Below are positions 45,501-47,152 of a stretch of DNA of 64,000 nt, in pieces (position 1 is the first letter of the stretch; every line of letters starts with the position of its first letter). Source of the DNA: Saccopteryx bilineata (lineage: Eukaryota > Chordata > Mammalia > Chiroptera > Emballonuridae); the NCBI RefSeq assembly GCF_036850765.1, contig NC_089490.1, positions 390,490,558-390,554,557 of the forward strand, given 5' to 3'. A program made the position numbers and the translations under genes. A model generated the notes under the pieces. It saw only the letters and a program-made list of their open reading frames with translations. It ran no database searches and was not told where the DNA came from.

Positions 45501-46872
45501 TGATCCTAACGAAAGATACTGTAGAAAAGTAAAAATCTCTATACCTGTTGCTTTAACGGCTGTGGGTCTGGTGGTCATGACTGGTTTTGGAGGATTCTGA
45601 ACAACTCTGGGAACCTCCACCACCACTTCCTGTTCATCTGGATTTAGAAAACAGCAAAAGAAAACTACAGTCAGATGATGGGTCAGAAAACACACTACAG
45701 GTGACAAAAACAAGCTTAGATTTGACCTTTCAAGTTCAGGCTTCATCTTTTTAAAAACGGCATATAATCCATCACTGGCCCAAGTAATTGGGAGATGATA
45801 AACAAGCAGAGCTACAATCTTCTGTCTAGTGACTTTAGAATTAAGAATCTTAACATGATAAACAAAAATCACACCTGAAATAAATGCACACACAATAAAT
45901 GTTCTCCAGGCCTTTCTTTACAGTAAGCTCAGCTATAGCACTTCCTTCCCGAGAGCAACTCAACCAGATTTTTCTAAACGCCTGAAATCATCGCAGCTTC
46001 TCCAGCACCTGGTTCCTGGATAAGCGTAGTCACTATTTTTCTTTTTACTTAAAAAAATGTCAATGACAGTTTACACTACTATTTCCTATTAGTTTCAGGT
46101 TATAGCATAATGGTTAGCCAATCACATTACTCTTCATCTAAAGACCCGTCCGGGGAGGACTTAGGAACCCAGCACCCTCACTTCTTCAGAAATTTCTGGG
46201 ATACCTGCCAATCTGGGGGTTCCCGAAGCTCTGGCTGACACAAAAATGGCTTGCTCACTTCCGATGGGTATCTCTCGATTTCAACGAAAACGAAGGGGAG
46301 AGCGGATGACGCGTCGAAAAGGCCCGGTTCCACGGTCACCAAGCCGTGGCCGCGGAAATTCACGCTTGCACATCCTCCCCGTCAGTTACCCAAAACCCAG
46401 CGTGGCCGCGGCCGAGTCTCGGGGTGCGGGGCCAAGCCCTGCACCCCTTCCGTCTCCTCGGGGCCTACAGCCGGGCCGTCCTGCCCGCAGGCCGCCCGCA
46501 GCAGGCCTCGGACGCGGACGCCGCCCGCCCGCCCCGGCTTCTCCTCCTCCCAGGCCTTCCCCGCCCGACAGGCTAGGCCGCAAGCCCCGAGCTCGAGTTT
46601 CGGGCGCCTCACCTAAGTTCCGGGGCCCTTCGCGCGCCCTTACCTTCTGAAGGCGACTCTTCCGGGGCCGCGGCGGCAGGCACCGCGCTCGGCGGCGGCG
46701 GCGGCGGCGGCGCTGCCGCTGGGGATGGCTGGTTGGGCGTCGCCGCCGTCGAGTCCGGCTCGGTATCGGGTTCTGGCTCCGGGTCCCGGCCAGGCGTGCT
46801 GCTCCGAGGACCCGGTGGAGAGAGCTGCAAGATAGGCCGACGGCCAGGTACTACCCGGGACTTCTTCCCCAT
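4252..46872 (-). CDS. FNBP4: Formin-binding protein 4, complete gene, 17 coding exons
   Basis: Nuclear WW-domain protein known to bind the proline-rich FH1 region of formins. From 5' to 3' the coding exons are 46644-46872, 45545-45637, 38848-38984, 38323-38506, 36857-37004, 35946-36066, 32763-33101, 30846-31056, 23297-23418, 20800-20904, 19793-19926, 18616-18803, 12512-12819, 12240-12384, 11469-11818, 7664-7821 and 4252-4342. They sum to 3,063 nt, or 1,020 residues plus stop; human FNBP4 is about 1,017. Every junction is GT/AG and in phase. WW1 lies at about residues 220-248 (W222, YYY233-235, W245, P248) and WW2 at about 600-628 (W602, YFY613-615, W625, P628). Proline runs are at about 713-732 and 905-914. 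A basic segment rich in Lys/Arg closes the protein. The start is the first ATG of the CpG-island exon and gives the family N terminus MGKKSR. The call rests on recognised protein sequence in all exons. Confidence 0.97.
4632..4816 (+). repeat. Ves-like SINE, + (intron 16)
   Basis: GAGCCCTGGCCAGGTGGCAC head, GTCAGGGAACCTATGAGAAG and a CTCTCTCTCCCTCATCAATGG tail. It looks like a hybrid of Ves and SINE-C features. Confidence 0.75.
4817..5245. other. Intron 16 sequence, nothing recognised
   Basis: About 430 bp of AT-rich intron between SINEs, with no exon-like or repeat signature that I can name. Confidence 0.5.
5257..5644 (-). repeat. SINE-A, minus (intron 16)
   Basis: Reverse SINE-A ending CCACCAGCCAGGGCC. 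Flanking target copies are CACCACCTTTT at 5246-5256 and CATCACCTTTT at 5647-5657. It produces open frames of up to about 200 codons on both strands that are not genes. Confidence 0.9.
5658..6046 (-). repeat. SINE-A, minus, second tandem copy (intron 16)
   Basis: Reverse SINE-A ending GAGCCAACTGGCCAGGGCC, flanked by TGCATCACCTTTT at 5645-5657 and 6047-6059. It belongs to the variant with CCATGTTGCGACC in place of the CTGCCGCGACC body. Confidence 0.9.
6234..6415 (+). repeat. SINE-C, +
   Basis: AGCCTGACCTGTGGTGGCAC head, GCTGGTTCGAAACCCC B-box region and a CTGTCTAAAATCAGTAAATA tail. Confidence 0.85.
6450..6676 (+). repeat. SINE-A variant, +, 3' truncated
   Basis: GTGCTGGCCGGTTTGCTCAG head, GTTCGATTCCTGGTCAGGGC, and a body through CCACCTCAGGTGCTAAAAAT. 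The usual GGGCATGCGGGAGTCTG part is missing. Confidence 0.8.
6814..7115 (+). repeat. SINE-B, +
   Basis: TGCCTGACCAGGCAGTGGTA head, GATGCTTCTCATTTCTTCCTG and a GTCAAAAAAAAG tail. Confidence 0.85.
7116..7663. other. Intron 16 sequence next to exon 16, nothing recognised
   Basis: About 550 bp without a recognisable repeat, ending at the donor of FNBP4 exon 16. Confidence 0.5.
7664..7821 (-). CDS. FNBP4: FNBP4 exon 16
   Basis: Acceptor GTTATAG, donor GTAAAAG. It encodes [19 protein letters not shown], then an acidic, serine-rich patch and [11 protein letters not shown]. It enters in phase 0 and leaves in phase 2. Confidence 0.95.
7943..8268 (+). repeat. SINE-B, + (intron 15)
   Basis: AGCCTGACCAGGCAGTGGCG head and a CTCTGTCTCTGTAAATAATA tail. 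It sits head-to-tail with the next copy, both preceded by AATAAAAATAGCCTG-like sequence. Confidence 0.9.
8271..8570 (+). repeat. SINE-B, +, older tandem neighbour
   Basis: AGCCTGGTCAGGTGGTGGCA head with diverged body (CTTGAGCACAGGATCAGAC) and a CACTAAAAACATAAAAATT tail. Confidence 0.85.
8611..8970 (-). repeat. SINE-A variant, minus
   Basis: Diverged reverse copy: GTGAAAGGAGGGGAGATAGTG, then AACAGATGGTTGCTTCTCC, and head AGGCCATCAACCAGGGC. The target duplication CAATAATTTCT occurs at both ends (about 8600 and 8976). Confidence 0.8.
9025..9207 (+). repeat. Ves SINE, +
   Basis: TGCAGGCTTAGCTCAGTTGG head, GTTCAGTCCCTGGTCAAGGC and a CCCTCTTAAATTAATC tail. Confidence 0.8.
9219..9450 (+). repeat. 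SINE-B/C-like copy, +
   Basis: TGATTGACTAGTGGTGGCAC head, CAGGTTCAAAACCCTGAGG, and an ATCTCTCTCTGTAAAAAAA tail. Confidence 0.75.
9497..9600 (-). pseudogene. Decayed partial duplicate of FNBP4 exon 13, in intron 15
   Basis: The sequence from GTGGAGGTGAGGGC through CCAAAGGTAATAGAG, GAAGCACAGGCAC and GACTGAAGAAGGGTC parallels exon 13 at about 12672-12770. By hand, a 77-base stretch aligns without gaps with 13 mismatches (about 83% identity). Relative to exon 13 the copy has one extra base and a TAG where exon 13 has a TGG Trp codon, so it cannot encode the same peptide. It is in the same orientation as the gene, 2.9 kb downstream of the source, and abuts an L1 fragment. It could be a segmental duplication or a retrotransposed piece; no poly(A) or flanking exon is visible. 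Confidence 0.75.
9601..11165 (+). mobile_element. L1 LINE 3' fragment (end of ORF2 and 3' region)
   Basis: Contains L1 ORF2-type phrases: TGTGGTACTGGCATATAGAC, GGTGCAGAGACAAAAG, and the open stretch 9662-9868 ([20 protein letters not shown]). Later come ACCCAGCAATTTTACTCCTA and AAAAGGAATGAAATACTGAT. It is broken by many stops and interrupted by a Ves SINE at 10315-10472. It is a dead, 5'-truncated copy. Confidence 0.85.
10315..10472 (-). repeat. Ves SINE, minus, inside the L1
   Basis: ATTTTAGAGAGAGGAAGCGAG tail side, CCTGACTGGGATTAAACTGG and head CGAGCTATCCAACCAGGGC. Confidence 0.85.
11173..11452 (+). repeat. SINE-A old variant, +
   Basis: TCCCGGCCAATTGGCTCAAT head, GTGACCATCTGCTTCTCTTC, CATGTGGGAGTCTGTCC and a CACTTAAAAAAAAAGG tail. 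It lies only 17 bp downstream of the exon 15 donor on the transcribed strand. Confidence 0.85.
11469..11818 (-). CDS. FNBP4: FNBP4 exon 15 (C-terminal polyproline exon)
   Basis: Acceptor CTGGGTAG, donor GTAGTG. It encodes the GHQ-rich repeat-like region ([20 protein letters not shown]), then [10 protein letters not shown], a run of ten prolines at about residues 905-914 and a basic end KTKKGKKDK. Phase 1 in, phase 0 out. Proline runs of this kind are candidate SH3, WW or profilin ligands. Confidence 0.95.
11819..12239. other. Intron 14, no repeat recognised
   Basis: 421-nt intron between exons 15 and 14; no SINE and no other feature seen. Confidence 0.6.
12240..12384 (-). CDS. FNBP4: FNBP4 exon 14
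   Basis: Acceptor GTTTCAG, donor GTAAGC. It encodes a Ser/Thr-rich stretch with [26 protein letters not shown] could be part of a nuclear localisation signal (inference). Intron 13, 12385-12511, is only 127 nt. Confidence 0.95.
12512..12819 (-). CDS. FNBP4: FNBP4 exon 13 (central polyproline exon)
   Basis: Acceptor TTTTTTAG, donor GTGAGA. It encodes [19 protein letters not shown], then eight and ten prolines separated by ES (about residues 713-732), followed by an acidic stretch [17 protein letters not shown]. Phase 1 in, phase 0 out. A decayed copy of part of this exon lies at 9497-9600. Confidence 0.95.
13047..13230 (+). repeat. SINE-C, +
   Basis: TGCCTGACCTGTGGTGGCGC head and a CTCTCTAAAATCAATATAATC tail. 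Confidence 0.85.
13234..13302 (+). repeat. Ves SINE 3' half, +
   Basis: Begins at the B-box side (GCCAGTTTGTTCCCTGGTAG) and ends TTTAAAAATCAGTAA. It is 5' truncated. Confidence 0.7.
13303..13488 (-). repeat. Ves SINE, minus
   Basis: GATTTTAGTGAGAGGAAGG tail side, CTGACCAGAGATCAAACCGG and head CGAGCTATCAGGCCAAGGC. With the preceding half copy it forms an inverted pair. Confidence 0.8.
13500..16750. other. Intron 12 core, SINE-free 3.2 kb
   Basis: No SINE of any of the four families is present in this stretch, although copies occur every few hundred bases elsewhere. I recognised only an old MIR-like relic at about 14280-14380. No splice-bounded coding exon of FNBP4 lies here. Confidence 0.55.
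14270..14390 (-). repeat. MIR-like relic
   Basis: ATCATCTAGTTCAACCCTCC, CATTTTAAAGGTCATGAAACC and TTGTCCAAGATCATACAACTC resemble a reversed MIR core region. Confidence 0.55.
16753..17262 (+). repeat. SINE-B, +, interrupted by a hAT element
   Basis: Head AGCCTGAACAGGTGGTGGCA is followed by foreign sequence at about 16774-16960. The SINE resumes with AATAGAGTATCGGTCTGGGATG and runs to its tail TCTCGTCAAAAAACAC. Confidence 0.85.
16774..16960 (-). mobile_element. hAT-type MITE inside SINE-B
   Basis: On the minus strand it begins CAGGGGTTCCTAAACTTTTT, continues GGGGCCAGTTCACTGTCCC and CAGACCGTTGGAGGGCCGC, and ends near CTGTGGGCTGCATGC. It separates two parts of one SINE, so it inserted later than the SINE. 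The end positions are approximate. Confidence 0.7.
17263..17309. repeat. (CA)n microsatellite
   Basis: About 22 CA units grown from the tail of the preceding SINE-B. Confidence 0.9.
17667..17930 (+). repeat. SINE-B, +
   Basis: TGCCTGACCAGGTGGTGGCA head and a CTCCCAAAAGAAAAAAAAAA tail. Confidence 0.85.
17931..18615. other. Intron 12 sequence next to exon 12, nothing recognised
   Basis: About 690 bp of AT-rich sequence without a recognisable repeat or exon. Confidence 0.5.
18616..18803 (-). CDS. FNBP4: FNBP4 exon 12 (second half of WW2)
   Basis: Acceptor GTAATTTAG, donor GTGGGA. It encodes [20 protein letters not shown], the second and third strands of WW2 with W625 and P628. It then encodes an acidic run of glutamates and a Ser/Thr-rich linker. 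Phase 2 in, phase 1 out. Confidence 0.95.
19372..19474 (-). other. Exon-like segment in FNBP4 intron 11
   Basis: On the minus strand a TTTACAG acceptor is followed by 103 nt that are open in one frame (reading [20 protein letters not shown] onward, 34 codons) and end at a GTCAGAT donor. In the frame set by exon 11 it would meet a TGA within nine codons, so inclusion would truncate FNBP4. A short CpG-bearing stretch (about 19490-19545) lies upstream. I do not recognise the peptide. It may be chance, a poison exon or a decayed gene fragment. Confidence 0.3.
19793..19926 (-). CDS. FNBP4: FNBP4 exon 11 (start of WW2)
   Basis: Acceptor ATTCCAG, donor GTACGC. It encodes [20 protein letters not shown], then an alpha-helical [11 protein letters not shown] stretch and PKGWSCHWD with W602, the first WW2 tryptophan. 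Phase 0 in, phase 2 out. Confidence 0.95.
19927..20799. other. Intron 10, nothing recognised
   Basis: 873-nt AT-rich intron free of SINEs. Confidence 0.6.
20800..20904 (-). CDS. FNBP4: FNBP4 exon 10
   Basis: Acceptor ATTACAG, donor GTAATT. It encodes 35 residues, [20 protein letters not shown] and on to LLLQTE, with both boundaries in phase 0. Confidence 0.95.
20987..21366 (+). repeat. SINE-A, +
   Basis: ACCCTGGACAGTTGGCTCAG head, CATTGGAGCAGGGATGGCC, and CTTCAGAAATATATAAAATA tail. Confidence 0.9.
21741..22115 (+). repeat. SINE-A, +, young
   Basis: Well-preserved copy with a long pure A tail. The perfect target duplication AAAGAATATGCT is at about 21728-21740 and 22116-22127. The intact target site and uninterrupted tail suggest a recent insertion. 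Confidence 0.95.
22385..22915 (+). mobile_element. L1 3' end fragment, split by SINE-A
   Basis: GGGTGATGGGTATACAACAT and CAAATGCTATAGAAATG precede the SINE. After it come CTGTACTCTTATTGATCAATG and TCACCC, which match the usual bat L1 3' end order. Confidence 0.7.
22504..22839 (+). repeat. SINE-A, +, inside the L1 fragment
   Basis: GGCTCTGACCAGTTGGCTCA head and a CTCACTTAAAAAAAAAA tail, with the target duplication GTTTACCT at 22496-22503 and 22840-22847. Confidence 0.9.
23058..23228 (+). repeat. Ves-like SINE, +
   Basis: AGCCCTGGTCAGGTGGTAGT head, GGTTTGACTCTGGTCAGGAC and a CTCTCAAATCAATGGAAAAT tail. It lies 69 bp beyond the exon 9 donor. Confidence 0.8.
23297..23418 (-). CDS. FNBP4: FNBP4 exon 9
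   Basis: Acceptor TTCTGCAG, donor GTATGT. It encodes a very acidic, hydrophilic segment: [20 protein letters not shown] through VEEEQDLK. Phase 1 in, phase 0 out. Likely disordered linker. Confidence 0.95.
23567..23727 (+). repeat. SINE-C, +, 5' truncated
   Basis: Begins inside the element at TTGACCTGGAACACTGAGG. The perfect 14-base target duplication AAGAAGCCCTAATG is at 23553-23566 and 23728-23741, so the truncation happened during insertion. Confidence 0.9.
23786..23970 (+). repeat. SINE-C, +
   Basis: Canonical head GCCTGACCTGTGGTGGCGCA, with target duplication CTCTTTATCCT at 23775-23785 and 23971-23981. Confidence 0.95.
23988..24090. repeat. (TTTC)n microsatellite
   Basis: About 15 TTTC units with a CTCTCTCCC margin, running into the tail of a reversed SINE-B. 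Confidence 0.9.
24091..24340 (-). repeat. SINE-B, minus
   Basis: GAGATGAGAAGCATCAATC tail side, TTGTTCATTGATTGCTTTC, and head CACTGCTGCCTGGTCAGGC. Confidence 0.9.
24613..24993 (+). repeat. SINE-A, +
   Basis: TGGCCCTGGCTGGTTGGCTC head, CATTGGAGCAAAGTTGGCC and a CAGAAAAATACAAACAAAC tail. Confidence 0.9.
24996..25100 (+). repeat. SINE-C 3' half, +
   Basis: GCCTGGTAAAGGCACATTCG then a CT-rich stretch and AACAAATAAATA tail. The 5' half is missing; the upstream SINE-A may have displaced it. Confidence 0.65.
25264..25475 (-). repeat. SINE-C, minus
   Basis: Complete reversed copy ending CACCACAGGTCAGGCC, with the 14-base target duplication ATTAATTTTCTTTT at about 25250-25263 and 25476-25489. Confidence 0.95.
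25843..26202 (+). repeat. SINE-B, +, first of a SINE stack
   Basis: CGCCTGACCAGGCGGTGGCG head and a CTGTAAAAATAAAAATTAAA tail, between two copies of AGGGAGCACTCG (about 25831 and 26201). Confidence 0.9.
26214..26517 (+). repeat. SINE-B, +, second of the stack
   Basis: TGTCTGACCAGGCAGTGGTG head, ending with a diverged tail GGGATAAAAAAGGG before a third, mutated target copy GGGAGCACACG. Confidence 0.85.
26622..26934 (+). repeat. SINE-B, +, inside the Ves copy
   Basis: GCCTGACCAGGAGGTGGCGC head and a CTCTGTCAAGAAAAAA tail. Confidence 0.9.
26935..27292 (+). repeat. SINE-A, +, inside the Ves copy
   Basis: GCCCTGGCCGGTTGGCTCAG head fused directly to the SINE-B tail. It carries a short internal deletion after GCGCTAGAGTGGCTC and a CAGAAAAATGAAAAAA tail. 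Confidence 0.9.
27412..27625 (+). repeat. SINE-C, +
   Basis: GGCCTGACCTGTGGTGGCGC head, a long (CT)n stretch and a CTAAAATGAATAAATAAAT tail. Confidence 0.9.
27670..28080 (-). repeat. SINE-A variant, minus
   Basis: GAGAAAGACTCCCACATGC tail side, a GA-rich body, and head GAGCCAACTGGCCAGAACC. Confidence 0.8.
28304..28662 (+). repeat. SINE-B, +
   Basis: GCCTGACCAGGCGGTGGCGC head, with the perfect 14-base target duplication ACACATAGAATATT at 28290-28303 and 28663-28676. Confidence 0.95.
28944..29296 (+). repeat. SINE-B, +
   Basis: CTGACCAGGCGGTGGTGCAG head, with the perfect 17-base target duplication AAAGATATTTATACCAC at 28927-28943 and 29297-29313. Confidence 0.95.
29314..29635. other. Intron 8 sequence, nothing recognised
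   Basis: AT-rich stretch between SINEs without recognisable features. Confidence 0.5.
29650..30028 (-). repeat. SINE-A, minus
   Basis: TTTCTGACGCCGGAAACAGG tail side, CTCCAATGGAGCCTTGG and head GAGCCAACCGGCCAGGGCC, flanked by TATTTATTT-type target copies. Confidence 0.9.
30099..30288 (-). repeat. SINE-C, minus
   Basis: Complete reversed copy ending CCACCACAGGCCAGGC, with target duplication TGGTATTCAAAT at 30087-30098 and 30289-30300. Confidence 0.95.
30301..30845. other. Intron 8 sequence next to exon 8, nothing recognised
   Basis: About 545 bp of single-copy-looking sequence with no SINE. It contains open frames on both strands but no splice-bounded FNBP4 coding block. Confidence 0.5.
30846..31056 (-). 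CDS. FNBP4: FNBP4 exon 8
   Basis: Acceptor CTTTGTAG, donor GTAATT. It encodes [20 protein letters not shown], then [20 protein letters not shown] and a Ser-rich segment to ENGET. The [14 protein letters not shown] block is strongly conserved with human. Phase 0 in, phase 1 out. Confidence 0.95.
31444..31835 (+). repeat. Ves SINE, +, split by a hAT MITE (intron 7)
   Basis: GCCCTGGCCAGGTAGCTCAA head at 31444-31473, then a hAT insert, then GCATTGTACCAATACACC through a long A tail. The target duplication of the whole is ACTGTTCCAAGAA at 31431-31443 and 31836-31848. Confidence 0.9.
31474..31680 (+). mobile_element. hAT-type MITE inside the Ves SINE
   Basis: Ends CAGTGTTTTTCAACTGCTGG and GGTTGATAACCACTG are imperfect terminal inverted repeats. 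Eight-base target copies GGTTAGAG (31466-31473) and GGTTAGTG (31681-31688) match at 7 of 8, as expected for hAT. The body matches in reverse the element at 51756-51945. Confidence 0.85.
32040..32200 (+). mobile_element. Partial Ves + hAT MITE composite
   Basis: AGATAGCTTGGTTGGTCAGAG resembles a Ves A-box, followed at once by the MITE end CAGGATTTTTCAACTGCTGG and body to GAGTTAACCACCCTGATA. The right part is lost or diverged. The junction is the same as in the copy at 31444-31480. Confidence 0.6.
32332..32660 (+). repeat. SINE-B, +
   Basis: TGCCTGACAAGTGGTGGCAC head and CCTGTCTCTCAAAAACAAAC tail; diverged, older copy. Confidence 0.85.
32763..33101 (-). CDS. FNBP4: FNBP4 exon 7 (acidic exon)
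   Basis: Acceptor TTTGTAG, donor GTAAGT. 113 residues (about 305-417): [40 protein letters not shown] and the acidic [20 protein letters not shown]. Both boundaries are phase 0. The end is predicted to be highly charged and probably helical. Confidence 0.95.
33307..33738 (+). repeat. SINE-A, +, with expanded internal repeat (intron 6)
   Basis: GCCCTGGCCGGTTGGCTCAG head, with the perfect 16-base target duplication AAGAAACACAGGCATA at 33291-33306 and 33739-33754. Around 33555-33645 the unit GGGCAGAGCWTYGCCCCTGGT is present about four times; most copies have one or two. This explains the length of about 430 bp. Confidence 0.95.
34023..34330 (+). repeat. SINE-B, +
   Basis: TTGCCTGACCAGGCAGTGAC head and CTCTCATTAAAAAAAAAAA tail. 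Confidence 0.85.
34331..34677 (+). repeat. SINE-B, +, tandem neighbour
   Basis: GTGGCCTGACCTGGTGGTGG head, directly after the tail of the previous copy; tail CTGTAAAAAATAAATACAAT. Confidence 0.9.
34720..35470 (+). mobile_element. L1 LINE 3' fragment
   Basis: CAGTCAGAATGGCTATTATC, GTTGGTGAAGATGTGAAG and GCACTCCTATGTTCATTGCA are typical of the end of L1 ORF2. They are followed by GGAATATCAGCCAGAAAAAG and a 3' region ending near CCTGAAACTAATATAATA. Many stops are present. Confidence 0.85.
35714..35864 (+). repeat. Ves SINE, +
   Basis: GTCCTGGTCGGAGAGTTCAG head, with the target duplication AAGCTTCTA at 35705-35713 and about 35866-35874. It sits about 80 bp beyond the exon 6 donor. Confidence 0.9.
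35946..36066 (-). CDS. FNBP4: FNBP4 exon 6
   Basis: A run of T then GAAG acceptor; donor GTTAGT. It encodes [20 protein letters not shown], then [16 protein letters not shown]. Phase 2 in, phase 0 out. The acceptor lies right after a pure T tract. Confidence 0.93.
36143..36485 (+). repeat. SINE-A old variant, + (intron 5)
   Basis: CTGAGACTGGTTGGCTCAGT head, GTGGGAGTCTGTCTCTCTTG and CACTTGGAAAAAAGAGAC tail. Confidence 0.85.
36498..36806 (+). repeat. SINE-A old variant, +
   Basis: TTGGCCCTGGCCCATTGACT head, GAAGTGACCATCTGCTTCTC and a TACTTTAAAAAAAAAA tail. It ends about 50 bp beyond the exon 5 donor. Confidence 0.85.
36857..37004 (-). CDS. FNBP4: FNBP4 exon 5 (WW domain 1)
   Basis: Acceptor TTCTTCTAG, donor GTAGGA. 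The exon holds the whole first WW domain: [20 protein letters not shown], then [14 protein letters not shown]222, Y233-Y235, W245 and P248 are in place, so the ligand pocket looks intact. WW domains bind proline-rich ligands. Phase 1 in, phase 2 out. Confidence 0.96.
37095..37300 (-). repeat. MER20-like hAT relic
   Basis: GAGGGTTTCTCAACCTTAGC at one end and TTGTCTCTAGACATTGTCAAA with CCCACTAGATGCAATAACAC inside match the reversed MER20-type pattern. Old and diverged. Confidence 0.6.
37330..37636 (+). repeat. SINE-B, +
   Basis: TTGCCTGACAAGGTGGTGGC head, GATGCTCATCTCTCTCCCTTC and a CTGACACACACACAAAG tail. Confidence 0.9.
37698..37882 (-). repeat. SINE-C, minus
   Basis: GAAGGAAGCATCAACTCATAG tail side and head GGCCACCACAGGTCAGCCC. 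Confidence 0.85.
38139..38307 (+). repeat. SINE-C, +, inserted beside the exon 4 splice donor
   Basis: GGCCTGACCTGTGGTGGCGC head and a long A tail. The perfect 13-base target duplication AAAGATCAAGCTT is at 38126-38138 and 38308-38320. On the transcribed strand the right copy covers intron positions 3-15, so the SINE tail starts at intron position 16. Confidence 0.95.
38323..38506 (-). CDS. FNBP4: FNBP4 exon 4
   Basis: Acceptor TTTCTAAAG, donor GTAAGC. It encodes [20 protein letters not shown], then [20 protein letters not shown] and [11 protein letters not shown]. The [10 protein letters not shown] stretch is a possible SH3 ligand. Phase 0 in, phase 1 out. Confidence 0.95.
38507..38847. other. 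Intron 3, nothing recognised
   Basis: Short 341-nt intron without SINE; purine-rich on the given strand at about 38700-38760. Confidence 0.6.
38848..38984 (-). CDS. FNBP4: FNBP4 exon 3
   Basis: Acceptor TTTCTAG, donor GTCAGT. It encodes [20 protein letters not shown], then [14 protein letters not shown]. Phase 1 in, phase 0 out. The [10 protein letters not shown] motif is the conserved acidic N-terminal signature. Confidence 0.95.
38985..39617. other. Intron 2 sequence, nothing recognised
   Basis: About 630 bp of AT-rich intron without recognisable repeats. Confidence 0.5.
39629..39981 (-). repeat. SINE-A variant, minus, inside the MITE
   Basis: AAGTGAGAGGAGGGGAGATAA tail side and head GAACCAACCAGCTAGGAC. 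The target duplication TGGTTTTC is at 39621-39628 and 39982-39989. Confidence 0.85.
40084..40278 (+). repeat. SINE-C, +, inside the MITE
   Basis: GGCCTGACCTGTGGTGGCGC head, with the perfect 12-base target duplication ATCTCTGATTCT at 40072-40083 and 40279-40290. Confidence 0.95.
40384..41170. other. Intron 2 sequence, mostly unrecognised
   Basis: About 790 bp. A weak MIR-like 3' end (GTGTCTGGCACATTCTATG, CTCAATAAATACTTGG) lies at about 40620-40670. Nothing else is recognised. Confidence 0.45.
41173..41330 (-). pseudogene. Unrecognised coding-like fragment in intron 2
   Basis: Minus-strand open stretch reading [20 protein letters not shown], then [20 protein letters not shown] and a TAA. A shifted frame carries on with [20 protein letters not shown] before stopping at about 41097. 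The amino-acid composition looks protein-like and the frame change suggests a broken copy. I cannot name a parent, and there is no clear poly(A) tract or target duplication. It may be chance. Confidence 0.3.
41942..42314 (-). repeat. SINE-A, minus
   Basis: CTGAAGCCGGAAACGGGGAG tail side and head CCAACCAGCCAGGGCC. The perfect target duplication AAATTTTTAC is at 41932-41941 and 42315-42324. Confidence 0.95.
42394..42733 (+). repeat. SINE-A, +, A-box deleted
   Basis: Head GCCCTGGCCGGTCGGCCTGG lacks the TTGGCTCAGCGGTAGAGCG part that forms the pol III A box. It nevertheless has an intact target duplication TCATCTCAAGA at 42383-42393 and 42734-42744. Confidence 0.9.
42757..42999 (-). repeat. SINE-B, minus
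   Basis: TTGTTCATTGATTGCTTTC, GCAGACAGAGTGACCCCTTG and head GCGCCACCATCTGGTCAGGC. Confidence 0.9.
43000..43370. other. Intron 2 sequence, nothing recognised
   Basis: AT-rich sequence between a SINE-B and a SINE-A. Confidence 0.5.
43383..43778 (-). repeat. SINE-A, minus
   Basis: CTGAAGCTGGAAACGGGGAG tail side and head GAGCCAACCGGCCAGGGCC. T-rich target copies of TGGTTTTTTTT flank it. Confidence 0.9.
43885..44228 (+). repeat. SINE-B, +
   Basis: AGCCTGACCAGGCAGTGGCA head and a CTCTGTAAAAAATAAATAAA tail. Confidence 0.9.
44414..44613 (+). mobile_element. Young 5'-truncated L1 insertion
   Basis: A G-rich start, then CTTTGAATATATGTATCCTG, GATGTCACCCCATTAAAATA and an A-rich tail. The perfect 17-base target duplication AAAATAACTTAGGTCTG is at 44397-44413 and 44614-44630. 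Confidence 0.9.
44632..44855 (+). repeat. SINE-B, +
   Basis: CCTGACCACTAGGTGGTGGC head and CTCTCTCATTAAAAAGAAAA tail; diverged. Confidence 0.8.
45012..45172 (+). repeat. Ves SINE, +
   Basis: GTGGCTGGGCAGCTCAGTTG head, GTTTGATCCCTGGTCAGGGC and TACAAAATCAGTAAGTAAAT tail. Confidence 0.85.
45302..45400. repeat. (TG)n/(TA)n microsatellite
   Basis: Alternating TG, CA and TA runs, including TATATATATATAC. Confidence 0.8.
45545..45637 (-). CDS. FNBP4: FNBP4 exon 2
   Basis: Acceptor TAAATCCAG, donor GTATAG. It encodes [20 protein letters not shown], then [12 protein letters not shown]. Phase 1 in and out. Confidence 0.95.
45638..46300. other. Intron 1, non-CpG part, nothing recognised
   Basis: About 660 bp without SINE between exon 2 and the CpG island. 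Confidence 0.5.
46644..46872 (-). CDS. FNBP4: FNBP4 exon 1 (start codon)
   Basis: ATG at 46870-46872. It encodes [20 protein letters not shown], then an acidic [12 protein letters not shown] stretch and a Pro/Ala-rich tract to EESPSE. The donor is GTAAGG and the exon ends in phase 1. The proline run in the tract (PPPPPPP) replaces a Thr/Ala-rich tract that I recall in human. Confidence 0.95.
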
Positions 46873-47081
46873 CGCGGGCCCAAGCTCGAGCTCCGAGCGT
46901 CGGGGAGCCGAGAGGGGCGGGCGCTCGGCGTGGCGCTGCGTAATCTATATTCATGCACCGCCTCCTGAGAGGACCCGCTTTTAACGGCAGAACGCGCGTC
47001 TGCGCAAGCGCCTTAGGCCGTCTACGTTCTTCTGTCTCCTCCACCCCCAAGAAGGGCAGGCTTTACCCATGGCACTAGGCG

Positions 47082-47152
47082 ATTGGTTACTTTGGCCCAA
47101 TGAAAGGGCCGGCAGCCAATGGGAAGGAAAAGAGAAGGAGCGTCAAACCAAT
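47082..47152. promoter_or_regulatory. Cluster of four CCAAT boxes
   Basis: ATTGG at 47082-47086 (inverted CCAAT), then CCAAT at 47097-47101, 47116-47120 and 47148-47152. The last two are 32 bp apart, a spacing common for paired NF-Y sites. The cluster lies directly upstream of the FNBP4 CpG-island exon. Confidence 0.7.

Noticed and set aside
46246..47050. Several long open frames on both strands around FNBP4 exon 1
   Set aside because: CpG-island sequence has few stop codons. Only the MGKKSR frame matches FNBP4 and joins exon 2 in phase.
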